Below are positions 16,557-25,765 of a stretch of 64,000 nt of DNA, in pieces. Positions within the stretch are counted from its first letter, which is position 1. The number at the start of each line of letters is the position of its first letter. Position numbers and translations under genes: made by a program. The DNA is from Novosphingobium olei (GTDB lineage: Bacteria > Pseudomonadota > Alphaproteobacteria > Sphingomonadales > Sphingomonadaceae): the NCBI RefSeq assembly GCF_012927405.1, contig NZ_JABBGM010000001.1, positions 564,001-628,000 of the forward strand. The letters run 5' to 3'. Under the pieces are notes generated by a model that did no database searches, had not been told where the DNA came from, and was given only the letters and a program-made list of their open reading frames with translations.

Positions 16557-17417
16557 ATGGCCGATTACCAGGTGCGCAGCTGGTCCAGCCGCGATGGCTT
16601 GCGCCTCCATTTTCGCGACTATCCGGGCGATCCAGCGCGCCCACCGGTGCTCTGCATGCCCGGTCTCACCCGAAATGCGCGTGATTTCGAAGCGTTGGCG
16701 GAGCATCTTTCGGACCTTGGCTGGCGTGTCCTTTGCATCGACCTGCGCGGCCGTGGCGATAGCGATTATGCCAAGGACCCGATGACCTACCATCCGGGCC
16801 AGTATGTCGAGGATATCGAGGCGCTGCTCGAGGCCGAGGCGATTTCGCGCTTCGTGTCGATCGGCACGTCGCTGGGCGGCCTGCTGACCATGCTGTTGGC
16901 ACTGGGCGGCGCCGACAGGATCGCCGGGGCCGTGATCAACGATATCGGACCGGTGATCGAGACCGAGGGGCTCGATCGGATCCGCAGCTATGTGGGCCAG
17001 GGACGCAGCTTTGAAACCTGGATGCACGCGGCCCGCGCTCTTGCCGAAGCGCAGGGCGACATCTTCCCCGATTTCGCGATCACCGATTGGCTGCGCATGG
17101 CCAAGCGCACGATGGCGGTGGGAAGCGGCGGGCGGATCGCATTCGACTACGACATGAAGATTGCCGAGCCGCTCGATGCCGCGCCCGAAGGGGCCGCCCC
17201 TGATCTGTGGCCTGCGTTCGATGCCTTGGCCGGGCGGCCCCTGCTGCTGCTGCGCGGAGCGCATTCGGACATACTTTCGGCCGAGGCGGCGCAGGAGATG
17301 GCCGCGCGCAATCCGCAGCTCGAACTGGTCACGGTCGCGCGCGTCGGGCATGCGCCGACGCTTGACGAGCCGGTGGCAGTCGCGGCGATCGAACGGCTGC
17401 TCGCTGCGCTGGCATGA
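16557..17417 (+). CDS. Alpha/beta fold hydrolase
   Basis: A 286-residue hydrolase. The nucleophile elbow is GTSLGG with S105. The acid is probably D238 (AHSDIL) and the base H265 (VGHAPT). LCIDLRGRGDSDY and the oxyanion-side MPGLTRN are typical of the esterase/lactonase group. The substrate is unknown. A TTG at 16548, four bases after AGGAAGGA, is an alternative start; the ATG at 16557 is used. The stop overlaps the glycosyltransferase start as ATGA, so the two are co-translated. Confidence 0.85.
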   Translation: MADYQVRSWSSRDGLRLHFRDYPGDPARPPVLCMPGLTRNARDFEALAEHLSDLGWRVLCIDLRGRGDSDYAKDPMTYHPGQYVEDIEALLEAEAISRFVSIGTSLGGLLTMLLALGGADRIAGAVINDIGPVIETEGLDRIRSYVGQGRSFETWMHAARALAEAQGDIFPDFAITDWLRMAKRTMAVGSGGRIAFDYDMKIAEPLDAAPEGAAPDLWPAFDALAGRPLLLLRGAHSDILSAEAAQEMAARNPQLELVTVARVGHAPTLDEPVAVAAIERLLAALA

Positions 17418-18565
17418 GTCTGCCCCAGGTGGCTCCCTTGCGCGTGCTGCATCTCCATTCGACCTTCGGACCGGGGGGCAAGGAGCGGCGCAGCGTGGAC
17501 CTTATCAACCGTTTCGGTCCGGGCGTGGAGCATGCCGTGGTTTCGGCAGAGCCGCACGCACTGGGCGCGGCGCAGTTCGTGGCGCCCCGCATACGGCTTG
17601 ATGTCCTGCATGATTTTCCCGCGCTTGCCGGACGCCTGTCGGTGCGCCGCCTGCAGGCGATCGCACAGGCGATGCAGGGTTACGACCTGCTGCTGACGTA
17701 CAATTGGGGCGCGATGGATGCGGTCATGGCGCACGCGTTATTCGCCCCGCGCTATCGCCTTGCGCCGCTGGTGCATCACGAAGATGGGTTCAACGCCGAT
17801 GAGGCGGGCGGGCTTAAGCCGGCGCGCAACTGGTACCGCCGTATCGCGCTTACTCGTGCCAACGCGCTGATCGTGCCCTCGCAGCGTCTGGAAAGCATCG
17901 CGCTTTCCGTATGGGGTCAGTCGCGCAGCAAGGTACGCCGCATCCCGAACGGCATCGACACGCGCGCTTATGGCGCGAGGCCGCGGCCCGATGCGCTGCC
18001 GCGGGTGATCAAGCGCAAGGGCGAATATTGGGTTGGTACTCTGGCCGGATTGCGACCCGTCAAGAACCTGCGCCGGCTGGTGCGGGCGATGGTTCATCTG
18101 CCGCCTGAATGGCAACTGGTGATCCTGGGGGAAGGGCCCGAGCGCGAGGCGATCCTGGCCGAAGCCATGGCGCTGGAGATCGGCCACCGTGTCCACCTGC
18201 CCGGGCATGTCGCGGACCCGGCTCACGCGATCGGGCTGTTCGACCTGTTCGCGCTTTCTTCCGACAGCGAGCAGTTCCCGCTTTCCGTGATCGAGGCAAT
18301 GGCGGCCGGACTGGCTGTTGCAAGCCCGGCCGTGGGCGACGTGGCCGAGATCGTCAGCGCCGACAACCGCCCTTTCATTTCGGCAGAAGGCGACGAGGCG
18401 GCACTTGCCAACGCACTGGCAGCACTCGCTTCTGACGAAGCTCTGCGCCGGCGTGTAGGGGCGGCCAACCAGGTCCGATCGCGGGCCGAGTTTGACGCTG
18501 CCAGAATGGTCGAACGCTACGCTGCGGTCTATGCACGGGCGCTCGAACGCGATCGCTTTCCCTGA
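17414..18565 (+). CDS. Glycosyltransferase family 4 protein
   Basis: A 383-residue GT-B retaining glycosyltransferase. The N-terminal domain begins VLHLHSTFGPGGKERRSVDL, with the glycine-rich acceptor loop. The C-terminal nucleotide-sugar domain carries the E-x7-E motif E286-E294 in SEQFPLSVIEAMAAG. It probably uses a UDP- or GDP-sugar in envelope or exopolysaccharide synthesis. No polysaccharide cluster is nearby. Its only partner is the translationally coupled alpha/beta hydrolase, so the acceptor cannot be inferred. Confidence 0.9.
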   Translation: MSLPQVAPLRVLHLHSTFGPGGKERRSVDLINRFGPGVEHAVVSAEPHALGAAQFVAPRIRLDVLHDFPALAGRLSVRRLQAIAQAMQGYDLLLTYNWGAMDAVMAHALFAPRYRLAPLVHHEDGFNADEAGGLKPARNWYRRIALTRANALIVPSQRLESIALSVWGQSRSKVRRIPNGIDTRAYGARPRPDALPRVIKRKGEYWVGTLAGLRPVKNLRRLVRAMVHLPPEWQLVILGEGPEREAILAEAMALEIGHRVHLPGHVADPAHAIGLFDLFALSSDSEQFPLSVIEAMAAGLAVASPAVGDVAEIVSADNRPFISAEGDEAALANALAALASDEALRRRVGAANQVRSRAEFDAARMVERYAAVYARALERDRFP

Positions 18566-18711
18566 GCCGTGACGCTTCATTGGTGGTTCACTTGCAGATC
18601 GGCAGGAGCGTGCACGATCATTCGAGTTGAAAAGGCGGCCTCATCCGCTAAACACCGCGCGCAATGGGTGTCCCGCCCGTGCGACCCCGCCGAAACACCG
18701 AAAGCAGCGCC

Positions 18712-19479
18712 TTGGCCCTGAGACCGACGACCCCCCAATCCCGTTCCGACCAGTTTGCCGCACGCCAGGCCGCGCAGCAGGAGGTGTTCCTGCGCGAGGT
18801 CGACGATGCGCTGCGCGAAGACCAGACGATCGATGTGCTGCGCAAGTGGGGCCGCCCGGTCGGTGCCGTCGTTCTGGCCGGTCTGCTCGGGCTGGCAGGC
18901 TATCTGTGGTATGACAACCATCAGAAGACCGTGGCGGGCGAGCAGGGCGAGGCTTTTACCAAGGCGCTCGATCAGGTCGAAGGTGGCAATCTGAAGGCCG
19001 GCAACGAGGCGCTTGCGCCGATCGTCAAGAGCTCGGGCCCAGGCTACCAGGCGGCGGCGCGCACGATGCAGGGCGCGATTGCCGCGCAGCAGGGCAAGGC
19101 AGACGAAGCGGCGAAGATCTTCGCCGAAGTCGCCGCAGATACCAAGGCTCCGCAGCCTTTCCGCGATCTGGCAACGGTGCGGGAAGTGTCGCTCAAGTTT
19201 GACACGCTGAAGCCGCAGCAGGTTATCGACCGGCTCAAGCCGCTCGCCGTTCCGGGCAATCCCTGGTTCGGAAACGCCGGTGAACTGCTGGGCGTGGCCT
19301 ATATGAACAAGGGCGACAATGCTCAGGCTGGCGCGCTTTTCGCCAGCATCGCCAAGGACAAGACCGTTCCGGAATCGCTCCGCCGCCGCGTTCGCCAGCT
19401 GGCGGGGCAGCTCGGCGTCGATGCCGTGGACGACCCGCAGGACGCGATCGTGAAGGTCGCTCCGGCAACGGCAGAATGA
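18712..19479 (+). CDS. TPR-containing membrane protein, YfgM-like, upstream of bamB
   Basis: About 255 residues from a TTG at 18712. The cytoplasmic N-terminus LREVDDALREDQTIDVLRKWG precedes a single membrane helix (about 50-67), then a helical periplasmic part with TPR-like repeats (GQGKADEAAKIF, NKGDNAQAGALF). This is the YfgM/DUF2133 layout usually found before bamB; YfgM works with SecYEG and periplasmic chaperones. An ATG at 18664 would add 16 basic, non-homologous residues. The TTG product starts MALRPTTPQS, as I would expect for this family, but no Shine-Dalgarno settles it. The stop overlaps an in-frame bamB ATG (ATGA). Confidence 0.8.
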   Translation: MALRPTTPQSRSDQFAARQAAQQEVFLREVDDALREDQTIDVLRKWGRPVGAVVLAGLLGLAGYLWYDNHQKTVAGEQGEAFTKALDQVEGGNLKAGNEALAPIVKSSGPGYQAAARTMQGAIAAQQGKADEAAKIFAEVAADTKAPQPFRDLATVREVSLKFDTLKPQQVIDRLKPLAVPGNPWFGNAGELLGVAYMNKGDNAQAGALFASIAKDKTVPESLRRRVRQLAGQLGVDAVDDPQDAIVKVAPATAE

Positions 19480-19493
19480 CGAGGATGCAATCG

Positions 19494-20825
19494 ATGAATG
19501 GCAACCGCATTTCGCGCGCCGCGCTGCTTGGCGTGACGGCTCTGGCCATCGCGCTCGGCGGCTGTGCCGGCAAGGGCAAGGTCAAGGCAACCCCGACGAT
19601 CGGCCAGCGCGTGCCCGTCCTTTCGCGGATCGAGGCGGGGACCAAGGTCGACGAATCTATCGCGCTGATGGACGTCGTCCTGCCGCCGGCTGAAGCAAAT
19701 GCTGAATGGGCACAGGCTGCCGGCAGCGCCGCCAAGGCGACCGGCCACCTGGCGATCGGCGATGCGCCGCGCAAGGCCTGGGTCGCACAGATTCCGGGAT
19801 CGTCCAAGAAGGAGCGCCTTGCTGCATCGCCTGTCGTGGGCGGCGGCAAGCTTTTCGTCATGGACACCGCAGGCACCGTCCATGCCTTCGACGCCGCGAC
19901 CGGTCGCGAAGAGTGGAAGACGGCCATCCGCATGGACGGCAACAACGCTTCCGTGTTTGGTGGTGGTGCCGCGTTCGACGACGGTGCGGTTTATGTGACA
20001 ACCGGCCTTGGCGAAGTTGCCCGGTTGGATGCCGCCGACGGCAAGATCAAGTGGCGGGTAAAGCCCGCCGGCCCCCTGCGCGGTTCGCCGACTATCGCTT
20101 TCGGCGCGGCGACCGTCATGACGCAGGACAACCAGATCGTTGCGCTCAACGTCGATGACGGCACGCAGTTGTGGCACGAATCCGGATCGGTGACGCAGTC
20201 GGGCGTGTTCGGCGTGGCTGCACCGGCGGCGGGCCAAGGCACGTTCGTCGCGGGCTATAGCTCGGGCGAACTCGTTGCCTACCGTTATGAGAACGGACGC
20301 GAACTGTGGTCTGATGCGCTGGCGCGCACCTCGATCGCGACGTCGGTTTCGACGCTGACCGATATCGACGCCGATCCGATCATCGAGAACGGCCGGGTCT
20401 ATGCGCTGGGCCAGGGCGGCCGCATGGCGGCTTACGAACTGGTCACCGGCCAGCGCATCTGGGAGCTCAATCTCGCGGGGATTTCGACGCCTGCCGTCGC
20501 GGGTGAGTGGATCTTCACGCTGACTGACGAGGCGAAGCTGCTTTGCATCGCCAAGGCCAACGGCAAGGTCCGCTGGCTGACCCAGCTTCAGCACTATCGC
20601 AAGGAAAAGAAGAAGATCGACCCGATCTTCTGGACCGGGCCAGTGCTTGCCGGAAACCGGCTGTGGATCGCGAACTCGCGGGGTGAGATCCAGACCGCGT
20701 CGGTTGCCGACGGCAAGGTGACGCCATTTGCCGAAGTGAAATCGTCGGTATCGCTGGCGCCGATCGTGGCGAACCAGACGCTGTACGTGCTGGACGACAG
20801 CGGGCGGATCACCGCTTTCCGCTGA
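19494..20825 (+). CDS. bamB: Outer membrane protein assembly factor BamB
   Basis: A 443-residue lipoprotein of the BAM complex, an eight-bladed PQQ-type propeller that supports insertion of beta-barrel proteins. The signal sequence ends in the lipobox ALGGC. Blades repeat the pattern 'VxAxDxxTGxxxW', for example VHAFDAATGREEW and VAYRYENGRELW. The ATG at 19494 is preferred because GAGGA ends eight bases upstream; ATGs at 19476 and 19485 are in frame. It is coupled to the TPR gene. The der gene that often follows is absent. Confidence 0.92.
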   Translation: MNGNRISRAALLGVTALAIALGGCAGKGKVKATPTIGQRVPVLSRIEAGTKVDESIALMDVVLPPAEANAEWAQAAGSAAKATGHLAIGDAPRKAWVAQIPGSSKKERLAASPVVGGGKLFVMDTAGTVHAFDAATGREEWKTAIRMDGNNASVFGGGAAFDDGAVYVTTGLGEVARLDAADGKIKWRVKPAGPLRGSPTIAFGAATVMTQDNQIVALNVDDGTQLWHESGSVTQSGVFGVAAPAAGQGTFVAGYSSGELVAYRYENGRELWSDALARTSIATSVSTLTDIDADPIIENGRVYALGQGGRMAAYELVTGQRIWELNLAGISTPAVAGEWIFTLTDEAKLLCIAKANGKVRWLTQLQHYRKEKKKIDPIFWTGPVLAGNRLWIANSRGEIQTASVADGKVTPFAEVKSSVSLAPIVANQTLYVLDDSGRITAFR

Positions 20826-20855
20826 TCGGCCGCGCGCGGGGCAGCAGAGCAGGGG

Positions 20856-20884
20856 AAGTGCCAAGTCACACTTTGCTGGCACTT
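20856..20884 (+). terminator. Weak terminator-like hairpin after bamB
   Basis: AAGTGCCA (20856-20863) pairs perfectly with TGGCACTT (20877-20884) across a 13-base loop that holds a small AAGT/ACTT stem. The downstream TGTCTCTT is only mildly T-rich, so termination may be partial. Confidence 0.4.
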
Positions 20885-20930
20885 TGTCTCTTCATGGTTT
20901 CTGCACGCTCTGTCGGGTAAGGGCGGGACC

Positions 20931-22274
20931 ATGAGCATGAGCCCTCCTATCCCGGCCAGCCGGCCGCCAAGCGACATTTCTGCCGGCGTGGGCCTGTGTG
21001 GTGTGGCCGGCCTGCTGTTCTGGCTCATGGTATGCCGCGAATGGCCGGCGATCGTGGATGCTTTTGGCCTGCCGGGGCCCAGGGCCAAGCTCGATGGCGC
21101 CAATGCCGCACTTTTGGCGCTGCTGTTCTCGGGCGTTCCGATGGTGCTCTGGTCGCTGCTGGTCGACAAGGTTCATCGCCGCCCCTCGACCGGGATCGAC
21201 TGGGACAACCCGAAGCCTCTGCGAGAGATCGCGCAGATTTCGATCACCAAGATCGCAGGGCTCTGGGCGACCTGGGCGCTGATCGCCTTTATCTACTGCC
21301 TGGGGCGGTGGTACTGGCGGGGCCCATACCTGTTCGCGATGGACATGCTCGAGATCGCGGGGCCGGTGATGATCGTCCTGTCCGTCCCCTACGTGCTATG
21401 GCTCGATCGCGTGCTGGTAGAACCGCGTGATGGGGCTTGGCACTTCGGCGCCATGCTCCTGGGCCGAGAGCCTTTCTCCAAGGCCGAAGTCGCCCATCAT
21501 CTTCGCGGTTGGGCTGTGAAGGGCTTCTTCTGCGCCTTCATGATTTCGATCCTGCCGATGGGATTCATGGGTGTTGTCGCGTTCGACTGGAACGCTGCCT
21601 GGCACCTTGGGCCAGTGGTGATGACCAACGTCATGATCGAGACGATGTTCATGATCGACGTGCAGATTGCGATGGTCGGCTACCTGCTGACGATGAAGCC
21701 GCTCGATGCCCAGATCCGCACGGCCAACCCCTACCTCGGGGGATGGGTGGCGGCGTTGATCTGCTATCCGCCGTTCATCCTGATGGGTGGCGGCGACGTG
21801 CTGGACTACCGGCCGCACAGCGCGGAATGGGACTACTGGCTGGCCGGGCACACCACGCTGCTGTGGGTCTGGGGCGCGACCATGGTGATCCTGACCGCGA
21901 TCTACGCCTGGGCGACGGTCGCATTCGGCCTGCGGTTTTCGAACCTGACCTATCGCGGCATCCTGACCAACGGCCCTTACGCCTTTACCCGCCATCCCGC
22001 CTATCTTTCCAAGAACAGCTTCTGGTGGCTTACTTCGATGCCATATCTGGCAACCAGCGGATCCATGGTCGACGTCATCCGCAACACCGTGACGCTCGGC
22101 CTTGTCAGCGGCGTTTACTACTGGCGTGCGAAGACCGAGGAGAAGCATCTGCTGGCCGCCGATGCCAAGTACCGCGAATATCATGCCTGGATGGCCGAGC
22201 ACGGCCTGATTACCGCCCCGCTCACCAGGCTGGGGCGACTGCTCTGGGCACGGCGCAGTGCACTGGCGCGCTAA
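20931..22274 (+). CDS. Isoprenylcysteine methyltransferase-like integral membrane protein
   Basis: A 447-residue protein with about nine or ten membrane helices. The C-terminal third resembles ICMT/phospholipid N-methyltransferase-type enzymes: GPYAFTRHPAYLSKN with R354-H355-P356, then TEEKHLLAADAKYREYHAWM (about 402-421). These two segments form the SAM-binding site in that superfamily. The N-terminal half is extra and has no assigned role. A lipid or quinone methylation function is possible but not shown. Two in-frame ATGs (20931, 20937) follow GGGCGGG. Confidence 0.75.
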   Translation: MSMSPPIPASRPPSDISAGVGLCGVAGLLFWLMVCREWPAIVDAFGLPGPRAKLDGANAALLALLFSGVPMVLWSLLVDKVHRRPSTGIDWDNPKPLREIAQISITKIAGLWATWALIAFIYCLGRWYWRGPYLFAMDMLEIAGPVMIVLSVPYVLWLDRVLVEPRDGAWHFGAMLLGREPFSKAEVAHHLRGWAVKGFFCAFMISILPMGFMGVVAFDWNAAWHLGPVVMTNVMIETMFMIDVQIAMVGYLLTMKPLDAQIRTANPYLGGWVAALICYPPFILMGGGDVLDYRPHSAEWDYWLAGHTTLLWVWGATMVILTAIYAWATVAFGLRFSNLTYRGILTNGPYAFTRHPAYLSKNSFWWLTSMPYLATSGSMVDVIRNTVTLGLVSGVYYWRAKTEEKHLLAADAKYREYHAWMAEHGLITAPLTRLGRLLWARRSALAR

Positions 22275-22277
22275 CGG

Positions 22278-22577
22278 CTAGATCGCTTCGCCCTCATCGG
22301 TCTCGAAGCGGCGGATCTGACGGTCGTAAAGGCCAAGATCGGCGCGTTCCGCGACCCAAGCCGCCATGTGCGGAGCCTTGAAATGCGCGGAAAGCGCATC
22401 GCTGTCGCGCCATTTTTCGGCGATGTGGATCAGGCCCGGCTCAAGCATGTCCTGCGCATAGGAATAGGCAATGCAGCCATCTTCGGCGCGGGTGGCGGTG
22501 ACCACGCGCTCCATGGCGGGCAGGATCGCCTCGATATTCTCGACCGGAACCCTGACCGTACCCATCACGATGATCAT
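22278..22577 (-). CDS. Putative quinol monooxygenase (antibiotic biosynthesis monooxygenase domain)
   Basis: A 99-residue ABM-domain protein (ferredoxin-like dimer, YgiN type). MGTVRVP, the helix with RAEDGCIAYSYAQD, and the segment HIAEKWRDSDALSAHFKAPH are typical. The conserved W in EKW and the H-F pair match the active-site region of the family. Such proteins oxidise quinols or act as small heme/aromatic oxygenases. The start at 22577 is backed by GGAG eight bases upstream; a longer open frame to 23000 is antisense noise inside gshA. It lies 16 bases after gshA on the same strand. Confidence 0.82.
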   Translation of the reverse strand: MIIVMGTVRVPVENIEAILPAMERVVTATRAEDGCIAYSYAQDMLEPGLIHIAEKWRDSDALSAHFKAPHMAAWVAERADLGLYDRQIRRFETDEGEAI

Positions 22578-22593
22578 GCTTGTCGCTCCCGCG

Positions 22594-23967
22594 TCAGAAG
22601 CTCTTAGCCTGGTAGATCCTGCCGAGGTCGCCGGCCCATTCGCCATGGTAGAGATCGAGCAACCGTTCGGCCGGCGTCTTGCCCGTGGCGACAATCTCGT
22701 CGAGCGGCAGGAGATACCCTGTCTCGTTGTCGCCGGCATCGTTGAGGCGCGCCCGCGCGGCCAGACCGCTCCTTGCAATGCCCAGCACTTCGGCCGCCAC
22801 ATCGCGCAGCTTGCCACCACCCGGCAGCGGGGCATCAAGGCCGAGCTTGGGCACTTCGGCGCGAAGCCGCTCGCGCCCGTCCATGTCCCAGCCCTTGACC
22901 AGATCCCACGCAGCATCGAGCGCGCCCTGATCGTAAAGCAGGCCGACCCACAGCGCAGGCAGCGCGCAAATCCGGCTCCACGGTCCGCCGTCGGCACCAC
23001 GCATTTCGAGGAACGACTTCAGCCGCACTTCGGGGAAGGCGGTCGACAGATGGTCGATCCAGTCAGACTCCAAGGGCTTTTCACCTGGCAGCGCGGGTAG
23101 CTTGCCGTCGAGGAAATCGCGGAACGACTGGCCCGAGGCGTCGATATACTTGCCGTCGCGGAAGACGAAGTACATCGGTACGTCGAGCATGTAATCGACG
23201 TAACGTTCGTACCCGAAGCCATCCTCGAACACGAAGCCGAGCATGCCGGTGCGGGCCGCGTCGGTATCGGTCCAGATGTGGCTGCGATAGGAAAGGAAGC
23301 CGTTGGGCTTGCCTTCGAGGAACGGGGAGTTGGCGAAAAGTGCCGTCGCGAGCGGCTGGAGCGCCAGGCTGACGCGAAACTTCTGCACCATGTCGGCCTC
23401 GCTCGAATAGTCGAGGTTGGTCTGGATGGTGCAGGTCCGCAGCATCATGTCGAGGCCCATCGTCCCCACGCGCGGCATGTGCCGCAACATGATCTCGTAC
23501 CGGCCCTTGGGCATGATCGGCAGTTCGGCCCGGGTCTTGTCAGGCCACAGGCCGAGGCCGAGATAGCCGAGGCCGAGCTTGTCGCCGATCGACTTCACCT
23601 GGGCGAGGTGACGGCCCGTTTCCTGGCAGGTTTCGTGCAGGTTCTCGAGCGGCGCGCCCGAGAGTTCGAGCTGTCCGGCAGGTTCGAGACTGACCGTGCC
23701 GTCCGGCCCGGACATGGCGATCACATTGTCGCCCTCGATCACCGGCTCCCAGCCATATTCGGTCAGCGCGAGCAGGAGGTCGCGGATGCCGCCTTGTTCA
23801 GCATATGATGGGGCGCGATAATCGTCGGTGCGATAGACGAACTTTTCGTGCTCCGTCCCGATCCGCCAGCGCTCTCGCGGCTTTTCGCCCTTCTGCATCG
23901 GGGCGACCAGCTGGTCCCGGCTCTCGATTACCGGTTCGTTGCTATCTGAAACCTGCCGCGTGCTCAT
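22594..23967 (-). CDS. gshA: Glutamate-cysteine ligase (plant/alphaproteobacterial type)
   Basis: A 457-residue enzyme forming gamma-glutamylcysteine, the first step of glutathione synthesis. It belongs to the GCS2 group shared by alphaproteobacteria and plants: IGTEHEKFVYR, SLEPAGQLELSGAP, MMLRTCTIQTNLDYSSE and FLEMRGADGGPW are characteristic. Cysteines are not arranged as in the redox-regulated plant enzyme. The small monooxygenase follows after 16 bases and is probably co-transcribed. Confidence 0.95.
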   Translation of the reverse strand: MSTRQVSDSNEPVIESRDQLVAPMQKGEKPRERWRIGTEHEKFVYRTDDYRAPSYAEQGGIRDLLLALTEYGWEPVIEGDNVIAMSGPDGTVSLEPAGQLELSGAPLENLHETCQETGRHLAQVKSIGDKLGLGYLGLGLWPDKTRAELPIMPKGRYEIMLRHMPRVGTMGLDMMLRTCTIQTNLDYSSEADMVQKFRVSLALQPLATALFANSPFLEGKPNGFLSYRSHIWTDTDAARTGMLGFVFEDGFGYERYVDYMLDVPMYFVFRDGKYIDASGQSFRDFLDGKLPALPGEKPLESDWIDHLSTAFPEVRLKSFLEMRGADGGPWSRICALPALWVGLLYDQGALDAAWDLVKGWDMDGRERLRAEVPKLGLDAPLPGGGKLRDVAAEVLGIARSGLAARARLNDAGDNETGYLLPLDEIVATGKTPAERLLDLYHGEWAGDLGRIYQAKSF

Positions 23968-24023
23968 GCGCGCCAGTTAGAGGTTGCGAGGGGGTTTAGC
24001 TAGTCCCAATGCTGCCATTCATT

Positions 24024-24039
24024 GTTGCGAAAGCGCAAC
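24024..24039 (-). terminator. Hairpin after rsmE
   Basis: GTTGCG-x4-CGCAAC lies immediately after the rsmE stop on the minus strand. No T-run follows, so it may be only a 3'-end stabiliser. Confidence 0.25.
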
Positions 24040-24041
24040 GA

Positions 24042-24791
24042 TCACCCGTTCCAATCGCCTGTTGTCCCCATCCAAAGAGCCGTGGCGGCCAGTGCGGCGG
24101 TTTCGCCACGTAGGATGCGTGGGCCGAGCGTGATCGCCCGGGCGGCTGGGTGAGCTCGGATCGCTGCGCGTTCGGCATCGTCGAACCCGCCTTCCGGCCC
24201 GATCAGCAAGGCGGCAGGGCCAGCATGGGCGACAAAGGCGGCCGCGGCGGGCGCGCCACCGTTCTCGTCCGCGAAGAACAGCGCGCGATCTGCCGGCCAG
24301 TCGCGCAGGAGCGCGTCGAGCTTCACGGGTTGCTCCAGCGTGGGGAGCGCGGTGCGGGCGCACTGTTCTGCCGCTTCCGTCACGATCGCGCGGGCGCGTT
24401 CCGCGTTGAGCCGGTCCGCCACGCAGCGGCGCGTCAGGACCGGATGGATCGCTGCGACGCCCAGTTCGGTCGCCTTTTCGAGGACGAGATCGAAGCGATC
24501 CTTCTTGAGCAGGGCGGGGCACAGCCAGAAATCCGGGACCAGTTCGCGCGGCTTGAGAAGCGCTTCCACTGACAGCTGGATATCGCGCTTGCCCACCCGG
24601 GCCACACGAGCGAGCCATTCGCCGCTCGTATCGTCGCACAGGATCACCGCGTCGCCCACGGCTGCGCGCATGACCTTTCCCAGGTAATGCGACTGCGCCC
24701 CGTCGAGCGCCACGGTTGCGCCCTCTGCAAGGGGGGCGGGCACGAAGAGGCGAGGTGCCGACTTAGGCGGCCAGGCAGGGGTGGCGGGCAT
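24042..24791 (-). CDS. rsmE: 16S rRNA (uracil-1498-N3)-methyltransferase
   Basis: A 249-residue SPOUT-class enzyme methylating U1498 of 16S rRNA. The N-terminal PUA-like region (APRLFVP, GAQSHYLGKVMR) precedes the knotted SAM domain with IGPEGG (197-202) and LGPRILRGETAAL (222-234), both diagnostic. The start at 24791 gives the family N-terminus PRLFVPAPL. The upstream open frame to 25253 is antisense to ubiA. It is divergent from ubiA with 47 bases between starts. Confidence 0.95.
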   Translation of the reverse strand: MPATPAWPPKSAPRLFVPAPLAEGATVALDGAQSHYLGKVMRAAVGDAVILCDDTSGEWLARVARVGKRDIQLSVEALLKPRELVPDFWLCPALLKKDRFDLVLEKATELGVAAIHPVLTRRCVADRLNAERARAIVTEAAEQCARTALPTLEQPVKLDALLRDWPADRALFFADENGGAPAAAAFVAHAGPAALLIGPEGGFDDAERAAIRAHPAARAITLGPRILRGETAALAATALWMGTTGDWNG

Positions 24792-24838
24792 GGTTGCAGG
24801 CCCTAGCCGATTGCAACGCGCAGAGCTATGCCGCCAGC

Positions 24839-25765
24839 ATGACCGGCGCTTCTGCACGTCCCGACATCGTCCCAGATAGCGAGCACAAGGGGCTGATTGC
24901 CCGTTTGCCACAGCCGGCGCGCGACCTGGCCCAGTTGGCGCGCTTCGACCGGCCGATCGGCTGGTGGCTGCTGTTCTGGCCCTGCACGTGGGGCCTCTTC
25001 CTGGCGGGGGGCGCAAGGCGCTGGGACATAGCCTTATGGATGCTGCTGGGTGCCGTCGCGATGCGGGGGGCAGGCTGCGTCTACAACGATGTTGTCGACG
25101 CCGATCTCGACGCGCGCGTAGCACGGACCGCATCGCGCCCGGTGGCGAGTGGACGCATTTCGAAGAAGGCTGCCTGGATCTGGCTGCTTTCGCTGTGCGC
25201 AGTCGGCTTGGTGGTGTTGCTGCAGCTGCGCTGGCAGGCGCAACTGGTCGCACTCGGCAGTCTGGCGCTGGTTGCTGCTTATCCGTTCATGAAGCGTATC
25301 ACCGGCTGGCCGCAAGCGTGGTTGGGCCTCGTTTTCACCTGGGGCGCGCCGGTCGGCTGGGTGGAGGCGCGCGGGTTCGAAGGGCTGGCGCCTTTGGGCC
25401 TGCTTTATGCCGGCGCCTGGGCCTGGTGCATGGCCTACGACACGATTTACGCCTTGCAGGATCGCGAGGACGACGCACTTGTGGGCATCGGTTCTTCTGC
25501 ACTCTCGTTCGGACGCCACGTCAGGGCTGGCGTCGGCGCGCTCTATGGCATGGCGCTTGTCTGCTGGGCCGGTTCCTTCTGGCTGGTCCGGCCAGATCCG
25601 CTGGTGTTCGCAGCGCTTGCGCCGATGGCCATGCATCTCGGCTGGCAGGTGTTCACTCTCAAGGAGGACGGAGCGGACCCGTTGGTCAAGTTCCGCTCCA
25701 ACCGTTTCGCTGGACTGCTGATGGCACTCGCGAGCCTGACAATCGGCCTTGCCGGTCAGGCATAG
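24839..25765 (+). CDS. ubiA: 4-hydroxybenzoate octaprenyltransferase
   Basis: A 308-residue, eight- to nine-helix membrane prenyltransferase joining a polyprenyl chain to 4-hydroxybenzoate in ubiquinone synthesis. The first Mg-diphosphate motif is N83-D84-x2-D87-x3-D91; the second is D208-R-E-D211-D212 in YALQDREDD. RFDRPIGWWLLFWP near the N-terminus is typical of UbiA proper rather than heme O synthase. The ATG at 24839 is used; an ATG at 24794 adds 15 unrelated residues. Its end overlaps the VOC gene by 10 bases, tail-to-tail. Confidence 0.95.
   Translation: MTGASARPDIVPDSEHKGLIARLPQPARDLAQLARFDRPIGWWLLFWPCTWGLFLAGGARRWDIALWMLLGAVAMRGAGCVYNDVVDADLDARVARTASRPVASGRISKKAAWIWLLSLCAVGLVVLLQLRWQAQLVALGSLALVAAYPFMKRITGWPQAWLGLVFTWGAPVGWVEARGFEGLAPLGLLYAGAWAWCMAYDTIYALQDREDDALVGIGSSALSFGRHVRAGVGALYGMALVCWAGSFWLVRPDPLVFAALAPMAMHLGWQVFTLKEDGADPLVKFRSNRFAGLLMALASLTIGLAGQA

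Noticed and set aside
16446..17351. Upstream extension of selO to 772 residues
   Set aside because: The extension is antisense to the alpha/beta hydrolase; the family length of about 475 residues is reached from 16445.
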